Made by a program: the position numbers and the translations under genes
Notes under the pieces: generated by a model
The model's database searches: none
Told to the model about the DNA's origin: nothing
What the model saw: only the letters and a program-made list of their open reading frames with translations
Shown: positions 34,913-45,578 of the stretch, piece after piece
How positions within the stretch are numbered: the stretch's first letter is position 1
Layout: each line of letters starts with the position of its first letter
Assembly: GCF_016055185.1 (NCBI RefSeq)
Contig: NZ_JAECVR010000009.1
Span: 89,024 to 153,023, forward strand
DNA length: 64,000 nt
From: Paenactinomyces guangxiensis
GTDB lineage: Bacteria; Bacillota; Bacilli; Thermoactinomycetales; Thermoactinomycetaceae
Direction: 5' to 3'

Positions 34913-36619
34913 TTATGAAGAGGGAGGAGCTTCTCTACAGAAATTCTTATTAATATGGACCCAAACTTTTACTGTACCACCCTTTTCAATCGTTTCGCCA
35001 TCTTTAGGGGATTGGGCATAGGCTTGCCCATGCTTCTTACCTGTATTACAGTAGAGAATTTTTATATCATAGCCTGGTCCTTTTTTTGGTATGTTATCTT
35101 CCCACTCCCCGGCGTATTTCATTACCGTCACACCGTCTTTACCAACAAACAATTTAACTTTAGTATTTTGGGGTACTACTTTTTCTCCTGCCTTTGGCTG
35201 CTGATCCCATAGTTCACCCGGTTTAGCACCTTCGTGTCCCTTCTCAATCACTTCCGGTTCTGGAAAGCCATGATCCTTCAACCATTGTTTTGCATCATCC
35301 ACATTTGTGAATAATTTCATTGGAACCTGCTTTTCATTCCCGTTCGCAACAGCTTCCTGATCACTGTCACCGCCGGAGATCACGTCCCAGAAAAAGTTGA
35401 AGCCCATCACACTGAGAGTGATGATGACGACCACTGTAATAAATCCGAATAAAATCTTTTGCCACAACGGCATTTTAGCCTGAACGTTGTCAAGCCAGAT
35501 CACCGTTCGCTGGAATATGGTTTTATCTTGGTCATTTGGCATGTTTCTTAAACGTTCCAGATTCATCATTGTTTGGTCGCCGATTGGCGTTGACGTCCGC
35601 TGCGGTGTCTCCTTGCGACCGCTGCGGATCTCGGGCCGCTGGGTGGGCGATTGAAAGCGGGAGGGTGTCTCCACAGCTGTGGCAACAGGATTGTTTTCCG
35701 TTTCTTCATCCACGGAGAGAGGGATGGTCTGGTAAAAATCCTGTTTGGGCGTCTGGCGATGGTTGGCCCAGCCCGGCTCTGTACGGCGGTCAATCTGCAC
35801 CGCATAGCTGATATCCTGCATCATCGCCCTGGCTGATGTGTAACGCATCGCCGGGTCCTTATCGAGCGCGCGCAGTATAATTTGTGCCACATTGTCCGGA
35901 ATGTCCGGGTTGAGATTGCGCGGATCCTCCACCGGTTCCTGCAAGTGTTTCAGGGCAATACTAATGGCAGAGTCTCCGTCAAACGGAAGCTGACCTGTTA
36001 ACATCTCATAAAAAACAATTCCGAGAGAGTAGATGTCCGACTTTTCACCGATGACACCGCCACGGGCCTGTTCCGGTGAAAAATAGTGAACTGAACCCAT
36101 CACAGATCCTGTCTGGGTAATGGTTGAAGAACTGGCTGCCCGGGCAATTCCGAAGTCGGTCACCTTCGCCCGTCCACTCGCCCCCAACAGAATATTATGC
36201 GGTTTAATATCACGGTGTACAATTTGGTTTTCATGGGCATGTGCCAGGCCGTCACAAATTTGCACAGCTATGTTGGCCGCCTCTTCGACCGGCAGGGGTC
36301 CCCGCTCTTGAATATATTGTTTTAACGTAGGCCCTTCCACCAGTTCCATCACAATATAATGTGTGTATCCATCCCGGCCCACGTCGTAGACATTGACAAC
36401 ATTCGGGTGGGACAGACTGGCTGCAGCCTGGGCTTCCCGACTAAAACGACGTATGAACTCTGAATCATTACTGAGGGATTCGCTCAAAACCTTAATTGCC
36501 ACATATCGATTCAACAATAAATCTTTCGCCTTATAGACAACGGCCATTCCGCCGCCGCCGACACGGTTGACAATCTCGTAACGTCCCCCCAGCTTCTTCC
36601 CTTCCATCTGCATGGTCAC
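34913..36619 (-). CDS. prkC: PASTA-type Ser/Thr protein kinase PrkC
   Basis: 568 aa. The kinase domain (about 12-270) has GGGGMAVVYKA, the catalytic HRDIKPHN, DFG and SPEQARGG. A juxtamembrane linker, one membrane helix (about 387-410, ILFGFITVVVIITLSVMGF) and an ectodomain of about 155 aa follow, with two PASTA-like modules, shorter than the B. subtilis three-PASTA form. It senses peptidoglycan fragments in the spore germination and stationary-phase response. The two ectodomain cysteines (ILYCN and NFCRE) may form a disulphide. Start GTG at 36619 or ATG at 36613. Confidence 0.95.
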   Translation of the reverse strand: MTMQMEGKKLGGRYEIVNRVGGGGMAVVYKAKDLLLNRYVAIKVLSESLSNDSEFIRRFSREAQAAASLSHPNVVNVYDVGRDGYTHYIVMELVEGPTLKQYIQERGPLPVEEAANIAVQICDGLAHAHENQIVHRDIKPHNILLGASGRAKVTDFGIARAASSSTITQTGSVMGSVHYFSPEQARGGVIGEKSDIYSLGIVFYEMLTGQLPFDGDSAISIALKHLQEPVEDPRNLNPDIPDNVAQIILRALDKDPAMRYTSARAMMQDISYAVQIDRRTEPGWANHRQTPKQDFYQTIPLSVDEETENNPVATAVETPSRFQSPTQRPEIRSGRKETPQRTSTPIGDQTMMNLERLRNMPNDQDKTIFQRTVIWLDNVQAKMPLWQKILFGFITVVVIITLSVMGFNFFWDVISGGDSDQEAVANGNEKQVPMKLFTNVDDAKQWLKDHGFPEPEVIEKGHEGAKPGELWDQQPKAGEKVVPQNTKVKLFVGKDGVTVMKYAGEWEDNIPKKGPGYDIKILYCNTGKKHGQAYAQSPKDGETIEKGGTVKVWVHINKNFCREAPPSS

Positions 36620-36642
36620 CTCGTTCCTCCTTGAACCGTGAG

Positions 36643-37395
36643 TTATGATGCGGCTGACCTACCTGTATGTTTAAGAAGAATTAGGGAAATATTATCTGTA
36701 CCACCTGCGTCCAGTGCCATCTGTACTAATTGATCTGCTTGCTGTTCGAGTGACATGGTGGAAGAGGATAAAACCAGGCCGATTTGCCTTTCATCCACCA
36801 TCGTGGTCAACCCGTCGGAACATAACAGCAATACATCTTCATCCCTCCAGGGGGTATTGATCAAATCGACTTCCACTTCCTCACTGGTGCCTACTGCCCG
36901 CACAATCATATTGCGCTGGGGATGATTGCGCGCTTCTTCCGGCGTGATCTGCCCGTGTTTTTGCAAAATATTTACATAGGAATGGTCCTCAGTCAGTTGA
37001 TAGAGACCGCCTTTATGCAACATATAAGCACGGCTGTCTCCCACATGGGCAATCACCACTTCACGCTCATCCACAATCGCGGCAACAACTGTTGTGCCCA
37101 TGCCCTGAAATTGAGTATTTTTAGAGGCAAGTGTATATATTTTTTCATTTGCTTTCCCCACGGCGTGAAGCAGGATATCGCTTTTTTCCTCCGTTGAAAC
37201 GTCAAGGGCTTGATTGCTTAATACCTTTTTGACCGTTTCCACTGTGTTTTGGCTGGCCACATCCCCGGCTTGATGCCCGCCCATTCCATCGGCAACAATG
37301 GCAATCACAACTCCGGATTTTGTTTCGACGAGGCCGATGCTGTCTTCATTTAAATCGCGCACCCGGCCAATATCAGTTCGCCGTGCCATCTCCAT
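36643..37395 (-). CDS. prpC: PP2C-type Ser/Thr phosphatase PrpC (Stp)
   Basis: 250 aa. The metal-ligand motifs are EDSIGLVET, VADGMGGHQAGDVAS, VAHVGDSRAYM and GGTDNISLIL. It dephosphorylates PrkC and its substrates. It is 23 bp upstream of prkC, the conserved pairing. Confidence 0.97.
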   Translation of the reverse strand: MEMARRTDIGRVRDLNEDSIGLVETKSGVVIAIVADGMGGHQAGDVASQNTVETVKKVLSNQALDVSTEEKSDILLHAVGKANEKIYTLASKNTQFQGMGTTVVAAIVDEREVVIAHVGDSRAYMLHKGGLYQLTEDHSYVNILQKHGQITPEEARNHPQRNMIVRAVGTSEEVEVDLINTPWRDEDVLLLCSDGLTTMVDERQIGLVLSSSTMSLEQQADQLVQMALDAGGTDNISLILLKHTGRSAAS

Positions 37396-37555
37396 TTCGG
37401 TTACCCCTTTCCCTTTCCTATGTGGTACCTTTGTTGTCGGCTTTTAAAGAGGAAATACCGTAAGTTCATCTTATACCGTATGTTTTAGAACCAGGTAGTA
37501 GAGATTATGTGAACATCAGCACAATAAGGGTGCCCCTGTTGATCCGTCTGGGGCA

Positions 37556-38596
37556 CTAAGTTAAATTGCTGTGCCTTGCTCTTAACTGACCGCATGCGGC
37601 ATCAATGTCATGACCATGCTCACGGCGAATGGTCGTATTCACTTTGTAAGTTTCCAAAATCCGCTTAAATTCAAAGATTTGGTTTCTTGGAGTACGCGTA
37701 TAATTTCTTTCGGGAACATAATTGACAGGGATTAAATTAACCAGGCAGTTCATGCCCTTAAGCAGCTTTCCAAGCTCATGGGCATGCGCGTTTTGGTCAT
37801 TTTTCCCTCCGATCAACGCATATTCAAAAGTCAGCCTGCGTCCCGTTTTCTCTAAGTAGTACCAGCATGAATCCAATAATTCCGCCAGCGGAAAGCGGCG
37901 GTTGATCGGCATCAGGCTGGAACGCAGATCCTGATTGGGGGCATGCAAAGAGATTGCCAGCCCCACCTGCCAATCCTCGTCTGCAAAGCGATAAATATTG
38001 GGGACAACGCCGCTGGTTGAAACGGTGATGTGCCGCTGTCCGATATTTAAGCCACGGTCGGAATTCAGGATCCGGATAAAGTGAATGGTGGCCTCGTAAT
38101 TTTCAAACGGCTCTCCGGAACCCATGACAACAACCGATTTCACACGCCCGTTCTCCCGGTCCAGGTACTTTTGCGCCATCATTACCTGTGCGACAATCTC
38201 GCCCGCCGTTAAGTTTCGTTTCAGCCCCCCCAGCGTGGAAGCACAAAAAGTACAGCCGATCCGGCAGCCCACCTGGGTAGTCACACACACACTGTTCCCG
38301 TAATTGTGGCGCATGATCACTGTTTCAATCGCATGGCCGTCATAAAGGCCGAACAAAAATTTAACTGTTCCATCCTTCGATTCCTGGGTTGTAATCACAT
38401 CCAGGGCACGAAAATGAAAAGTTTCATCCAGTTCTGTACGCAATCCCTTTGGCAGATTGGTCATCTCATCAAACGAGTCCACCCGCTTGACATAAAGCCA
38501 ATCCATCATCTGGCCGGCCCGCCATTCAGGCTGGTTATGTTCTTGCATCCACGTTTTCCACTGTTCATGATTGAGGTCATATACAAAAGGTTTCAT
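37556..38596 (-). CDS. rlmN: Dual-specificity 23S rRNA (A2503-C2) / tRNA (A37) methyltransferase RlmN
   Basis: About 346 aa, radical SAM. The CxxxCxxC cluster loop is [11 protein letters not shown], and the later methylated-Cys region is near the C-terminus (IDAACGQLR). Early residues ([27 protein letters not shown]) match the family. The ATG at 38596 is preferred; an upstream reading from 38641 adds 15 residues without similarity. Separate from prpC by 160 bp. Confidence 0.95.
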   Translation of the reverse strand: MKPFVYDLNHEQWKTWMQEHNQPEWRAGQMMDWLYVKRVDSFDEMTNLPKGLRTELDETFHFRALDVITTQESKDGTVKFLFGLYDGHAIETVIMRHNYGNSVCVTTQVGCRIGCTFCASTLGGLKRNLTAGEIVAQVMMAQKYLDRENGRVKSVVVMGSGEPFENYEATIHFIRILNSDRGLNIGQRHITVSTSGVVPNIYRFADEDWQVGLAISLHAPNQDLRSSLMPINRRFPLAELLDSCWYYLEKTGRRLTFEYALIGGKNDQNAHAHELGKLLKGMNCLVNLIPVNYVPERNYTRTPRNQIFEFKRILETYKVNTTIRREHGHDIDAACGQLRARHSNLT

Positions 38597-38735
38597 TCGC
38601 TGTTCACCAAATCTTCCTTGCTGCCAGGAAATAAACACCACTAAAAAAACTGTTGAAAAACTTTTCTTATTATATCAGGACTCCTCCATAAAGAAAAGCA
38701 GTTTCCCGTTTACATTTCCCAGTGTGAACACTAGA

Positions 38736-39872
38736 TTATTCTGCTTCCATCCCTATTCTCCTTACCTTCACACGGTAGTTGAATCTAATCGGCGTTTCGG
38801 GAAACTGCTTCCTCCACTCCCGGCGTTCCCACACTTCGGGATAATAAGCGTGGATATATTTCCCGAAATGAAAAATATCTACTTTCAGCTGCTTCTGTGC
38901 TTTTTTAACCAAAGAGTCCGCATTCTCCCGGTACACTTGTGCCAGCTGTTTTTCTACCTGTGACATCACTTTGGGATCACTCAGATTTAAAGAACAGGTT
39001 CTTTCAATGATAGTTCCTTCCACTGTTATATTTATGTCAATCGAAGGCCGTTTAGAGAACTGAAAGTTTTTCTTTACCCGTGTGGGCCTGAAAATCACGT
39101 TTCCCCTGCGGTCTGGACAAGAAGCCTTGACCAGCCATCCTTTCTTCTGTTCACGGATTTGAACAACAGGAGTTGTTTCAATCTTTTCTAATTTCCCCAC
39201 CATCCGATCCCTGTCAAAAACGGCCAGTCCATCCCATTTATATCCATTCCCCGTTGGTGTTATATAATTGATAAGGGAAGCACCCATAAACGGATTTGAT
39301 ATATTTTTAAATAAATCCCCAAGTACCATTCGGGGAGTCCGTCCCAGTTTCTCGTTCGTTTCAAGTATCTCCCGCAAATAATAAGCGGGAATCTGATCCA
39401 ATTTCGTTTTCACCGTCAATGCTTTTTCCGCTTTTCCCTGTACCACGGCCGGCCACAACTGTCTGCGGATCTGCGGGTCACGGCGAAAAGAGTCTATAAC
39501 CTTAGCCACACCGTCCCGTGCCACCTCCTCACTAAACAATATCGTCACGGTATGTCCAAAAAACAGGGGCTGGCTGTTCTGCTGGGCAATCTTATAGATT
39601 GCTTCAGAAATGGTTGTCCCGTTGGCGGAAAATATTTGAATCGCTTCAGGTCCTCCTCCTTTTGAACCACCCTCGCCACCGCCGCCTCCCCCTCCGGCAA
39701 CCAGTTGGGGAACTGGTACCTGTATGGACAAATCATACCCATCCCGCGCTTTATCAATGGCGATCGCTGCAACAATTGTCCTTTTATCAATTTCCTGCGC
39801 ATCCCAACAGCCTGTCAGAACCAGGCCCGCCACGATCAGCAGATTCAGGCTACGAAGCAGAGGTCGTTTCAC
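38736..39872 (-). CDS. Ger(x)C-family spore germination lipoprotein (receptor C subunit, operon 1)
   Basis: 378 aa. The lipobox is LTGCWDAQEID (Cys about residue 22), so it is a lipoprotein on the outer face of the spore inner membrane. The family body (IDKRTIVAAIAID, EAIYKIAQQNSQPLFFGHTVTILFSEEVARDGV) and C-terminal VEKQLAQVY plus basic VKVRRI tail are present. It needs the A and B subunits encoded upstream in the order A-B-C. It overlaps the B gene by 23 bp. Confidence 0.93.
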   Translation of the reverse strand: MKRPLLRSLNLLIVAGLVLTGCWDAQEIDKRTIVAAIAIDKARDGYDLSIQVPVPQLVAGGGGGGGEGGSKGGGPEAIQIFSANGTTISEAIYKIAQQNSQPLFFGHTVTILFSEEVARDGVAKVIDSFRRDPQIRRQLWPAVVQGKAEKALTVKTKLDQIPAYYLREILETNEKLGRTPRMVLGDLFKNISNPFMGASLINYITPTGNGYKWDGLAVFDRDRMVGKLEKIETTPVVQIREQKKGWLVKASCPDRRGNVIFRPTRVKKNFQFSKRPSIDINITVEGTIIERTCSLNLSDPKVMSQVEKQLAQVYRENADSLVKKAQKQLKVDIFHFGKYIHAYYPEVWERREWRKQFPETPIRFNYRVKVRRIGMEAE

Positions 39873-41013
39873 AGGAGTCAGCCCCTCTCTTTTTTCGGAT
39901 CACGGCAATCAGGAGCAGGATGCCGGGGATTAGGAGCGATGTAGCAAAACCAAAGAGCCCGACCCAACCCGTATATCTAAATACATCTTGAACACTGTCC
40001 GGGTACATGGCGATCACATAGGTGACGGGAAGGAACAGCCAGGGAATTCTGCGGGTGGTTTTTTCTTTCATGGCAAAAAAATGTTTAAATACCTGAACCA
40101 GCGCGGTAAACAGATTGGTCATGGCCACAAATACAGAGGCTGCCCAAATGCTTAAAGTCGCTGATTCCATCCTCTCAAGCACTATGCCGGGATTTTCAAT
40201 CACCTTGATCAACTCAATGCCCGGCCAGGTGAGCCTCTTTACTTCTTCTACACCAAACACACTGTTCACAGCTATAAAGGAGAGCCAGTAAACGATCGTA
40301 ATACTGGCAACGGCTAAAGAAAGGACGGTGAAAGTCTGTTTTGGCTTCTGATAATACCCCCCGAATATGAAGATGGTCTCGTAACCGGAATATGCAAAGG
40401 CAGAGACGATGACCGCATGAAGAACACTTTTCCAGTCGACCTGGAATAAGGGCAATAAATTGGTTACTTCCCCCCGCGTCAGCAGAGCCGTGATCAAGAA
40501 GAAAACCGTGAAAAACTTAAGGGGGAAGAACAGTTCGTTTAATCTGGCGACAACGACTGGGTTGGCTCCTGCGGCAATTGCCGAAACAGCAACCAGAGAA
40601 AGGATAATTACTTCAATCGGTGTTTGGGTGAGGGCCGCCGTGTGTAACGCTTCCGCAAACAACCTGGCCACTGAACAAATGGAAATCAGCCAGAGCAATG
40701 CCGGTACAAGCACGAAAGGAATGCTTAACACTTGGCCAAGCTTACTTTTTTTGGAGGAACCCAGTATTTCGGGAACAAACTGAACCAGAGTTTCACGGGG
40801 AAACCGTGAAATCAGCCTGCTAATGATATAAGTGACCCCTATGATAATGAGCCCTGAGATCAGAACGGTATAAATCCCATTCTCTCCCGCCGCCTCGCTG
40901 ACATCCCGCGGCAAAGTTAAGATTCCCACCCCGCCGAACATCGTGGAGTGAATCAGCGCAAACGCTTGATAAGACGAAATAGTTTCTTTCGATGACTGAT
41001 GGAATTTTGCCAT
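39850..41013 (-). CDS. GerAB-type spore germination permease-like subunit (operon 1)
   Basis: 387 aa, about ten membrane helices, APC-superfamily fold (MFGGVGILTLPRDVSEAAGENG and FAYSGYETIFIFGGYYQKPKQ). In germinant receptors the B subunit binds the nutrient in a transporter-like pocket; the ligand cannot be predicted here. It is 2 bp after the A gene. Confidence 0.93.
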   Translation of the reverse strand: MAKFHQSSKETISSYQAFALIHSTMFGGVGILTLPRDVSEAAGENGIYTVLISGLIIIGVTYIISRLISRFPRETLVQFVPEILGSSKKSKLGQVLSIPFVLVPALLWLISICSVARLFAEALHTAALTQTPIEVIILSLVAVSAIAAGANPVVVARLNELFFPLKFFTVFFLITALLTRGEVTNLLPLFQVDWKSVLHAVIVSAFAYSGYETIFIFGGYYQKPKQTFTVLSLAVASITIVYWLSFIAVNSVFGVEEVKRLTWPGIELIKVIENPGIVLERMESATLSIWAASVFVAMTNLFTALVQVFKHFFAMKEKTTRRIPWLFLPVTYVIAMYPDSVQDVFRYTGWVGLFGFATSLLIPGILLLIAVIRKKRGADSCETTSAS

Positions 41014-41015
41014 AG

Positions 41016-42596
41016 TCAGGCGTTTCCTCCTTCCTGTTCACGCTGTCTGTCCTGGGGACGGTACAGAGTCGGACGTTTGTTCATCCACGTCCAGGGTGTG
41101 CGGATCAGGCTGTCTTTCAAATCTCGCCAGTTGAAAGGCGCGTACGGGGTCATATAAGGGATCCCAAAAGATTGGAGCTGTACAAGATGAACCAGGACAA
41201 GCATCAAGCCGAGCATAATCCCGTACAACCCGAAGATGGCGGCGGCAATCATCAGCGGAAAGCGGATCAGCCGGACGGAAATAGCCGCATTGTAACTGGG
41301 GTTGGCATAAGAGCTGATCGTCGTCAATCCGACAACAATCACAATCGCCGGTGAAACCAGTCCGGCATCTACCGCAGCATTACCGATAACCAGACCCCCA
41401 ACGATTCCAATTGTAGGCCCGATCGGCCCCGGCAGCCGAATACTCGCTTCACGCAATATTTCCACACTGATTTCCATCACAAGCGCTTCCAGAATGGAAG
41501 GAAAAGGGACGGATGCCCTTCCTCCTGCCATGGCAATCGCCAGTTCGGACGGGATCATTTCAGGGTGAAACGAGACAAAGGCTATGTAAAGAGCAGGTAA
41601 CAACAACGCCACAAACAGGCTTAACAGGCGAATCAGGCGCAGAAAACTGGAGATATGAAAACGCTCATAGTAATCTTCGGGACTGTAGTAAAATTGTGTA
41701 AACACAGCCGGAGCAATCAGAACATGAGGCGTTCCGTCAACCAGGATCGCCACTTTCCCTTCCAGCAAATGGCCGACAACGGCATCCGGACGTTCTGTAT
41801 TTTGAATTTGTGGAAAAGGAGTCCAGGTTATATCCTGAATAAATTCCTCCACATAACCGCTTTCCAGAATCCCGTCAATTTTAATGTCTTTCAGGCGCTT
41901 CTCTACTTCCTTCACAACGTCCGGGTCAGCCACATCCTTAATGTATATCAGGTTAACAGCGGTTTGTGTCCGCTCTCCGATCTTATAATTCTTAATGCGC
42001 AAGTGGGGATCTTTCAGGCGCCGGCGAATCAGGCCGAGACTGACAGACAGCGTTTCACTCAAACCTTCTCTGGGACCGCGGACCACTGCCTCTGCCCGGG
42101 GTTCATCAATGCTTCTTTTATCCCATCCCTTTGTTCCGAGAATCATCGCCTGGTCATAACCGTTGATGATCAGAACCGAATCACCATTTAAGATGGCGTC
42201 GACTACTTTTTTCATCTCATCCGTTTTTTCTGTTTCACCCACTTGAACGAGATGTTCCTCAACATCCTTCCACAAATCAGCCTTGACATCAATATGGTCA
42301 GCCTGGGTCATTAACGGACTCAATATAAATTCATTAATCAAATTTTTGTTTACCAGTTCATCCAGATACAGTACGACAGCCTCCCGCTCGGGAGTATACG
42401 GAATTACAAACTTTCGCTGAACCAAGTCCACCGTATCGCCAAACACATTTTTGATAAACTCCAGATTTTGCTCCAAGTTATTGTAGACTTTTGATTCTTC
42501 AACTGTTTCTTCCAGCTTTTGTTCATAATACTCAGCGAGGAACTTTTCCTTTTTCCGTTTTCTGGAACGTTTAAATCGAAACGATCGGTTTCTCAT
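41016..42596 (-). CDS. GerAA-type spore germination receptor subunit (operon 1)
   Basis: 526 aa. A soluble N-terminal domain (about 1-300) is followed by four to five membrane helices. The GerAA signatures RGPREGLSETLSVSLGLIRRRL, GYVEEFIQD, NTERPDAVVGHLLEGKVAILVDG and SYANPSYNAAISVRLIRFP are present. Forms an oligomeric channel in the spore inner membrane that releases ions on nutrient sensing. First gene of operon 1, divergent from the second receptor operon. Confidence 0.94.
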   Translation of the reverse strand: MRNRSFRFKRSRKRKKEKFLAEYYEQKLEETVEESKVYNNLEQNLEFIKNVFGDTVDLVQRKFVIPYTPEREAVVLYLDELVNKNLINEFILSPLMTQADHIDVKADLWKDVEEHLVQVGETEKTDEMKKVVDAILNGDSVLIINGYDQAMILGTKGWDKRSIDEPRAEAVVRGPREGLSETLSVSLGLIRRRLKDPHLRIKNYKIGERTQTAVNLIYIKDVADPDVVKEVEKRLKDIKIDGILESGYVEEFIQDITWTPFPQIQNTERPDAVVGHLLEGKVAILVDGTPHVLIAPAVFTQFYYSPEDYYERFHISSFLRLIRLLSLFVALLLPALYIAFVSFHPEMIPSELAIAMAGGRASVPFPSILEALVMEISVEILREASIRLPGPIGPTIGIVGGLVIGNAAVDAGLVSPAIVIVVGLTTISSYANPSYNAAISVRLIRFPLMIAAAIFGLYGIMLGLMLVLVHLVQLQSFGIPYMTPYAPFNWRDLKDSLIRTPWTWMNKRPTLYRPQDRQREQEGGNA

Positions 42597-42777
42597 TTGT
42601 CATCACCACATTGCTTAACTTCTCCCTATAAGGTTTAAAAAATACATGAGGTTGGGATATGCAAGCCCACAAATTACATATTTCTCTATTTTTGTATCAT
42701 CCAACTTTCCGGGTATAAAAAATGGCAATTGACTCAGATTAAAGATGAAAAAGAACCAAACGGATGGAGATCAAGCG

Positions 42778-44373
42778 ATGCGATTCTGGAGAAGGAAGAG
42801 GAATAAAGAGAAACTGGAAAGTCCACCCCCGGCCCGCGACGGCGGGGATCAATTCCCCCTGAAAAAAAGTTTGCAGGACAATGTGGACCGGTTAAAAAGG
42901 GAACTGGGAAACAGCCCTGATTTAATCATTCGCACATTTGAACTGGGGATCTCCCCCCGGTTTCAAGTCGTGATTGCCTATATTGACAGTTTAGTGGACA
43001 GAAAAATGATTGATGAGTGGGTGATGAAATCTTTGATGATCGATTCCGTCGAATTCCAAAAAACCCTTACAAACCGGAATGCGATGGAATTGATTCAAAG
43101 AAATGCACTGACCATCTGCAAAATCGACGTGCTTGATCAATGGGATCAAGTATTTGAATCCATTCTTTCCGGAAACGCGATTTTATTTGGAGAAGGATGG
43201 AACCAGATTATAGCTGCCGATACTACCGGAGGGTCAACCAAACCCGTATCGGAACCCCTTTCACAAATAGTGGTTCGCGGGCCCAAAGACAGTTTTACGG
43301 AATCGATTAGAACGAATATCGGACTGGTTCGCATGCGCGTGAAAACCCCTAATCTGTGGCTAAAAAAGCTGACGATCGGCAGTTTAACAAAAACAGAAGT
43401 GGCCGTAATGTATATCCAGGGGGTGGCAAACGAAAAAATCGTGAAAGATGTGATGAAAAAATTAAAATCGATTGAAATTGACGGGATTCTCGAATCGGGG
43501 TACATTGAGGCATTTATTGAAAATAAATCCTGGACTCCATTTCCCACGATCTATTCGACTGAACGTCCCGATGTGATTTCAGGCAATCTCTTAGAAGGAC
43601 GGGTGGCCATTTTGATCGACAATAGCCCCTATGCGCTGGTGCTTCCCGCTTCCTTCAACCTGTTTTTTCAATCAGTGGAGGATTACTATCAACGCTTTGA
43701 TATTTCCACTTTTCTCCGGTTGCTGCGTTATACTGCTTTTATCGTCTCATTCATTGCCCCATCAATCTATATCGCGTTGACCACCTATCATCCGGAAATG
43801 ATCCCGACCGACCTGCTCATCAATCTCGCCGGGCAGCGGGAAGGAATTCCTTTCCCGGCACTGGTGGAGGCTTTTCTCATGGAAGTGATCTTTGAGGTGA
43901 TTCGGGAGGCGGGGATTCGGGCCCCCAAAGCTCTCAGCACAGCTGTCACCATTGTTGGCGCCATTGTCCTCGGGCAAACCGCGGTTCAGTCGGGGCTGGT
44001 TACTCCAGTGATGGTGATTGTGGTTGCCCTCACTGCCATCGCCAGCTTTGTCAACCCATCGTTCAACGTGGCGATCGCGGCCCGTATGATCCGTTTTATC
44101 TATATGATTCTGGCAGGTACTTTTGGGATGTTTGGGATCAGCCTGGCTCTGATCATGACGATCGCTCATATGAACACCCTTTATTCCTATGGTACGCCCT
44201 ATCTGGCTCCATTCTCACCATTCATTCCGGAGGACCACAAAGACACCGTCATCCGCCTCCCCATATGGGCCTTGAGGAAGCGGCCATCAAGTATAAATCC
44301 CAACAATCCCAACCGTTTTCCCAGGGGAATACAGCCCCCGCAAGAACCGGGCAGTGGTGATCCCGATGATTAG
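42778..44373 (+). CDS. GerAA-type spore germination receptor subunit (operon 2)
   Basis: About 531 aa; paralog of the operon 1 A subunit. It shares STERPDVISGNLLEGRVAILIDN, DYYQRFDISTFLRLLRY and SFVNPSFNVAIAARMIRF. The N-terminal domain is divergent, and the C-terminus is Pro/Asn-rich. ATG at 42778 (after GGATGGAG) is preferred over one 11 codons earlier. The 181-bp gap to operon 1 must hold two forespore promoters, which I could not assign with confidence. Confidence 0.93.
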   Translation: MRFWRRKRNKEKLESPPPARDGGDQFPLKKSLQDNVDRLKRELGNSPDLIIRTFELGISPRFQVVIAYIDSLVDRKMIDEWVMKSLMIDSVEFQKTLTNRNAMELIQRNALTICKIDVLDQWDQVFESILSGNAILFGEGWNQIIAADTTGGSTKPVSEPLSQIVVRGPKDSFTESIRTNIGLVRMRVKTPNLWLKKLTIGSLTKTEVAVMYIQGVANEKIVKDVMKKLKSIEIDGILESGYIEAFIENKSWTPFPTIYSTERPDVISGNLLEGRVAILIDNSPYALVLPASFNLFFQSVEDYYQRFDISTFLRLLRYTAFIVSFIAPSIYIALTTYHPEMIPTDLLINLAGQREGIPFPALVEAFLMEVIFEVIREAGIRAPKALSTAVTIVGAIVLGQTAVQSGLVTPVMVIVVALTAIASFVNPSFNVAIAARMIRFIYMILAGTFGMFGISLALIMTIAHMNTLYSYGTPYLAPFSPFIPEDHKDTVIRLPIWALRKRPSSINPNNPNRFPRGIQPPQEPGSGDPDD

Positions 44374-45547
44374 AAAGCTGTTGGTATGGCTATACATGGC
44401 CTGTTCCCTGTTCTTATCTACGGGATGCTGGAATCACCAAGAATTGGACGAACTGGCCATCGTGATGGCCATGGGGATTGATAAAGGAGAGCAGAAAAAA
44501 TACCGCATTTCGTACCAAGTTGTCAATCCCGGGGAAATGGTCCAACAGGCCCCGAACCGTGCCTCGCCCATCACTACATACGAAGCAGAAGGTGACACAC
44601 TTGATGAAGCCGCTCAAAATGTGTCGCAAAAACTGTCCCGGGAAATCTTTTTTGCCCACATCCATGCGTTGGTCATCGGCGAAGAGGTCGCACGTGAAGG
44701 AATCGAGGACCTGTTTGATGTGGTCGAAAGAGATCCCGAGGGCCGTATTAACTTCCCCACCTTTGTCGCCCGTGACACCAAAGCGGTCAATGTGATCAGC
44801 ACGCTCTCCCCTTTGGAGAAAATATCCGGGATCGACCTGTTCAAAAAACAGAAAATCACAGAACAAACCTCGGCACTGGCATTAGACTCAAGCATTAACG
44901 ATGTGATCAATGCTCTGCATAGTGCTGGCCGAGAACCTACCATCTGCGGGATGCGAGTGGCCGGTGATCCGAAGGAGGCAGGGAAACAGGAGAACAACCA
45001 AATGACACAGACACCCTCCCAGCTCACGATCAACGGGCTCGCCATCTTTAAAAACGGAAAACTTGTTGGCTATTTTGACGGCCCTATGGCACGCGGACTT
45101 GCTTTTATCCGCGACAAAGTGAAAATGACAGTAGTGAATGAAAAGTGCGGAAACAAAAGAGTATCCATTCAGATCACTGATTCCAATACCAAGTTGTCTG
45201 TCGATATGAAACAAAACAAACCCGAATTTACGATTGATATTCGATCAGAAGGGGTACTCCAAGAAGTCACTTGCCGGGGCATGGATCTGAATAATCCCCA
45301 GACAATCGAAAGGCTGCAGAAAAAGGCGAACGAAACGATTAAACAGGAAGTTGAAGCGGCTTTTTCCGCCGCACAAAGAGCGAAAGCGGATGTTTTAGGG
45401 TTGGGGGAAACCCTCCATCAGCAAAAAAGCGAAGTATGGAAACAATACCAGTCAATCTGGCCCGGGTATTTTCCCAAAGTGAAAGTGAAGATTGATGTCA
45501 AAACCTTTATCCGCAGTCCCGGAATGAGAAGCAACTCTTATAAGTAG
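44366..45547 (+). CDS. Ger(x)C-family spore germination lipoprotein (operon 2)
   Basis: 393 aa. Lipobox LSTGCWNHQELDE. Body motifs LAIVMAMGIDKGEQKKY, LSREIFFAHIHALVIGEEVAREGI and the C-terminal TIKQEVEAAFSAAQRAKADVLG identify the Ger(x)C family. It begins inside the end of the A gene (8-bp overlap). The order here is A-C-B, unlike operon 1. Start could be GTG at 44354. Confidence 0.92.
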   Translation: MIRKLLVWLYMACSLFLSTGCWNHQELDELAIVMAMGIDKGEQKKYRISYQVVNPGEMVQQAPNRASPITTYEAEGDTLDEAAQNVSQKLSREIFFAHIHALVIGEEVAREGIEDLFDVVERDPEGRINFPTFVARDTKAVNVISTLSPLEKISGIDLFKKQKITEQTSALALDSSINDVINALHSAGREPTICGMRVAGDPKEAGKQENNQMTQTPSQLTINGLAIFKNGKLVGYFDGPMARGLAFIRDKVKMTVVNEKCGNKRVSIQITDSNTKLSVDMKQNKPEFTIDIRSEGVLQEVTCRGMDLNNPQTIERLQKKANETIKQEVEAAFSAAQRAKADVLGLGETLHQQKSEVWKQYQSIWPGYFPKVKVKIDVKTFIRSPGMRSNSYK

Positions 45548-45578
45548 CTTACCGGAGAAGCAAAAGGAGCATGTGACG

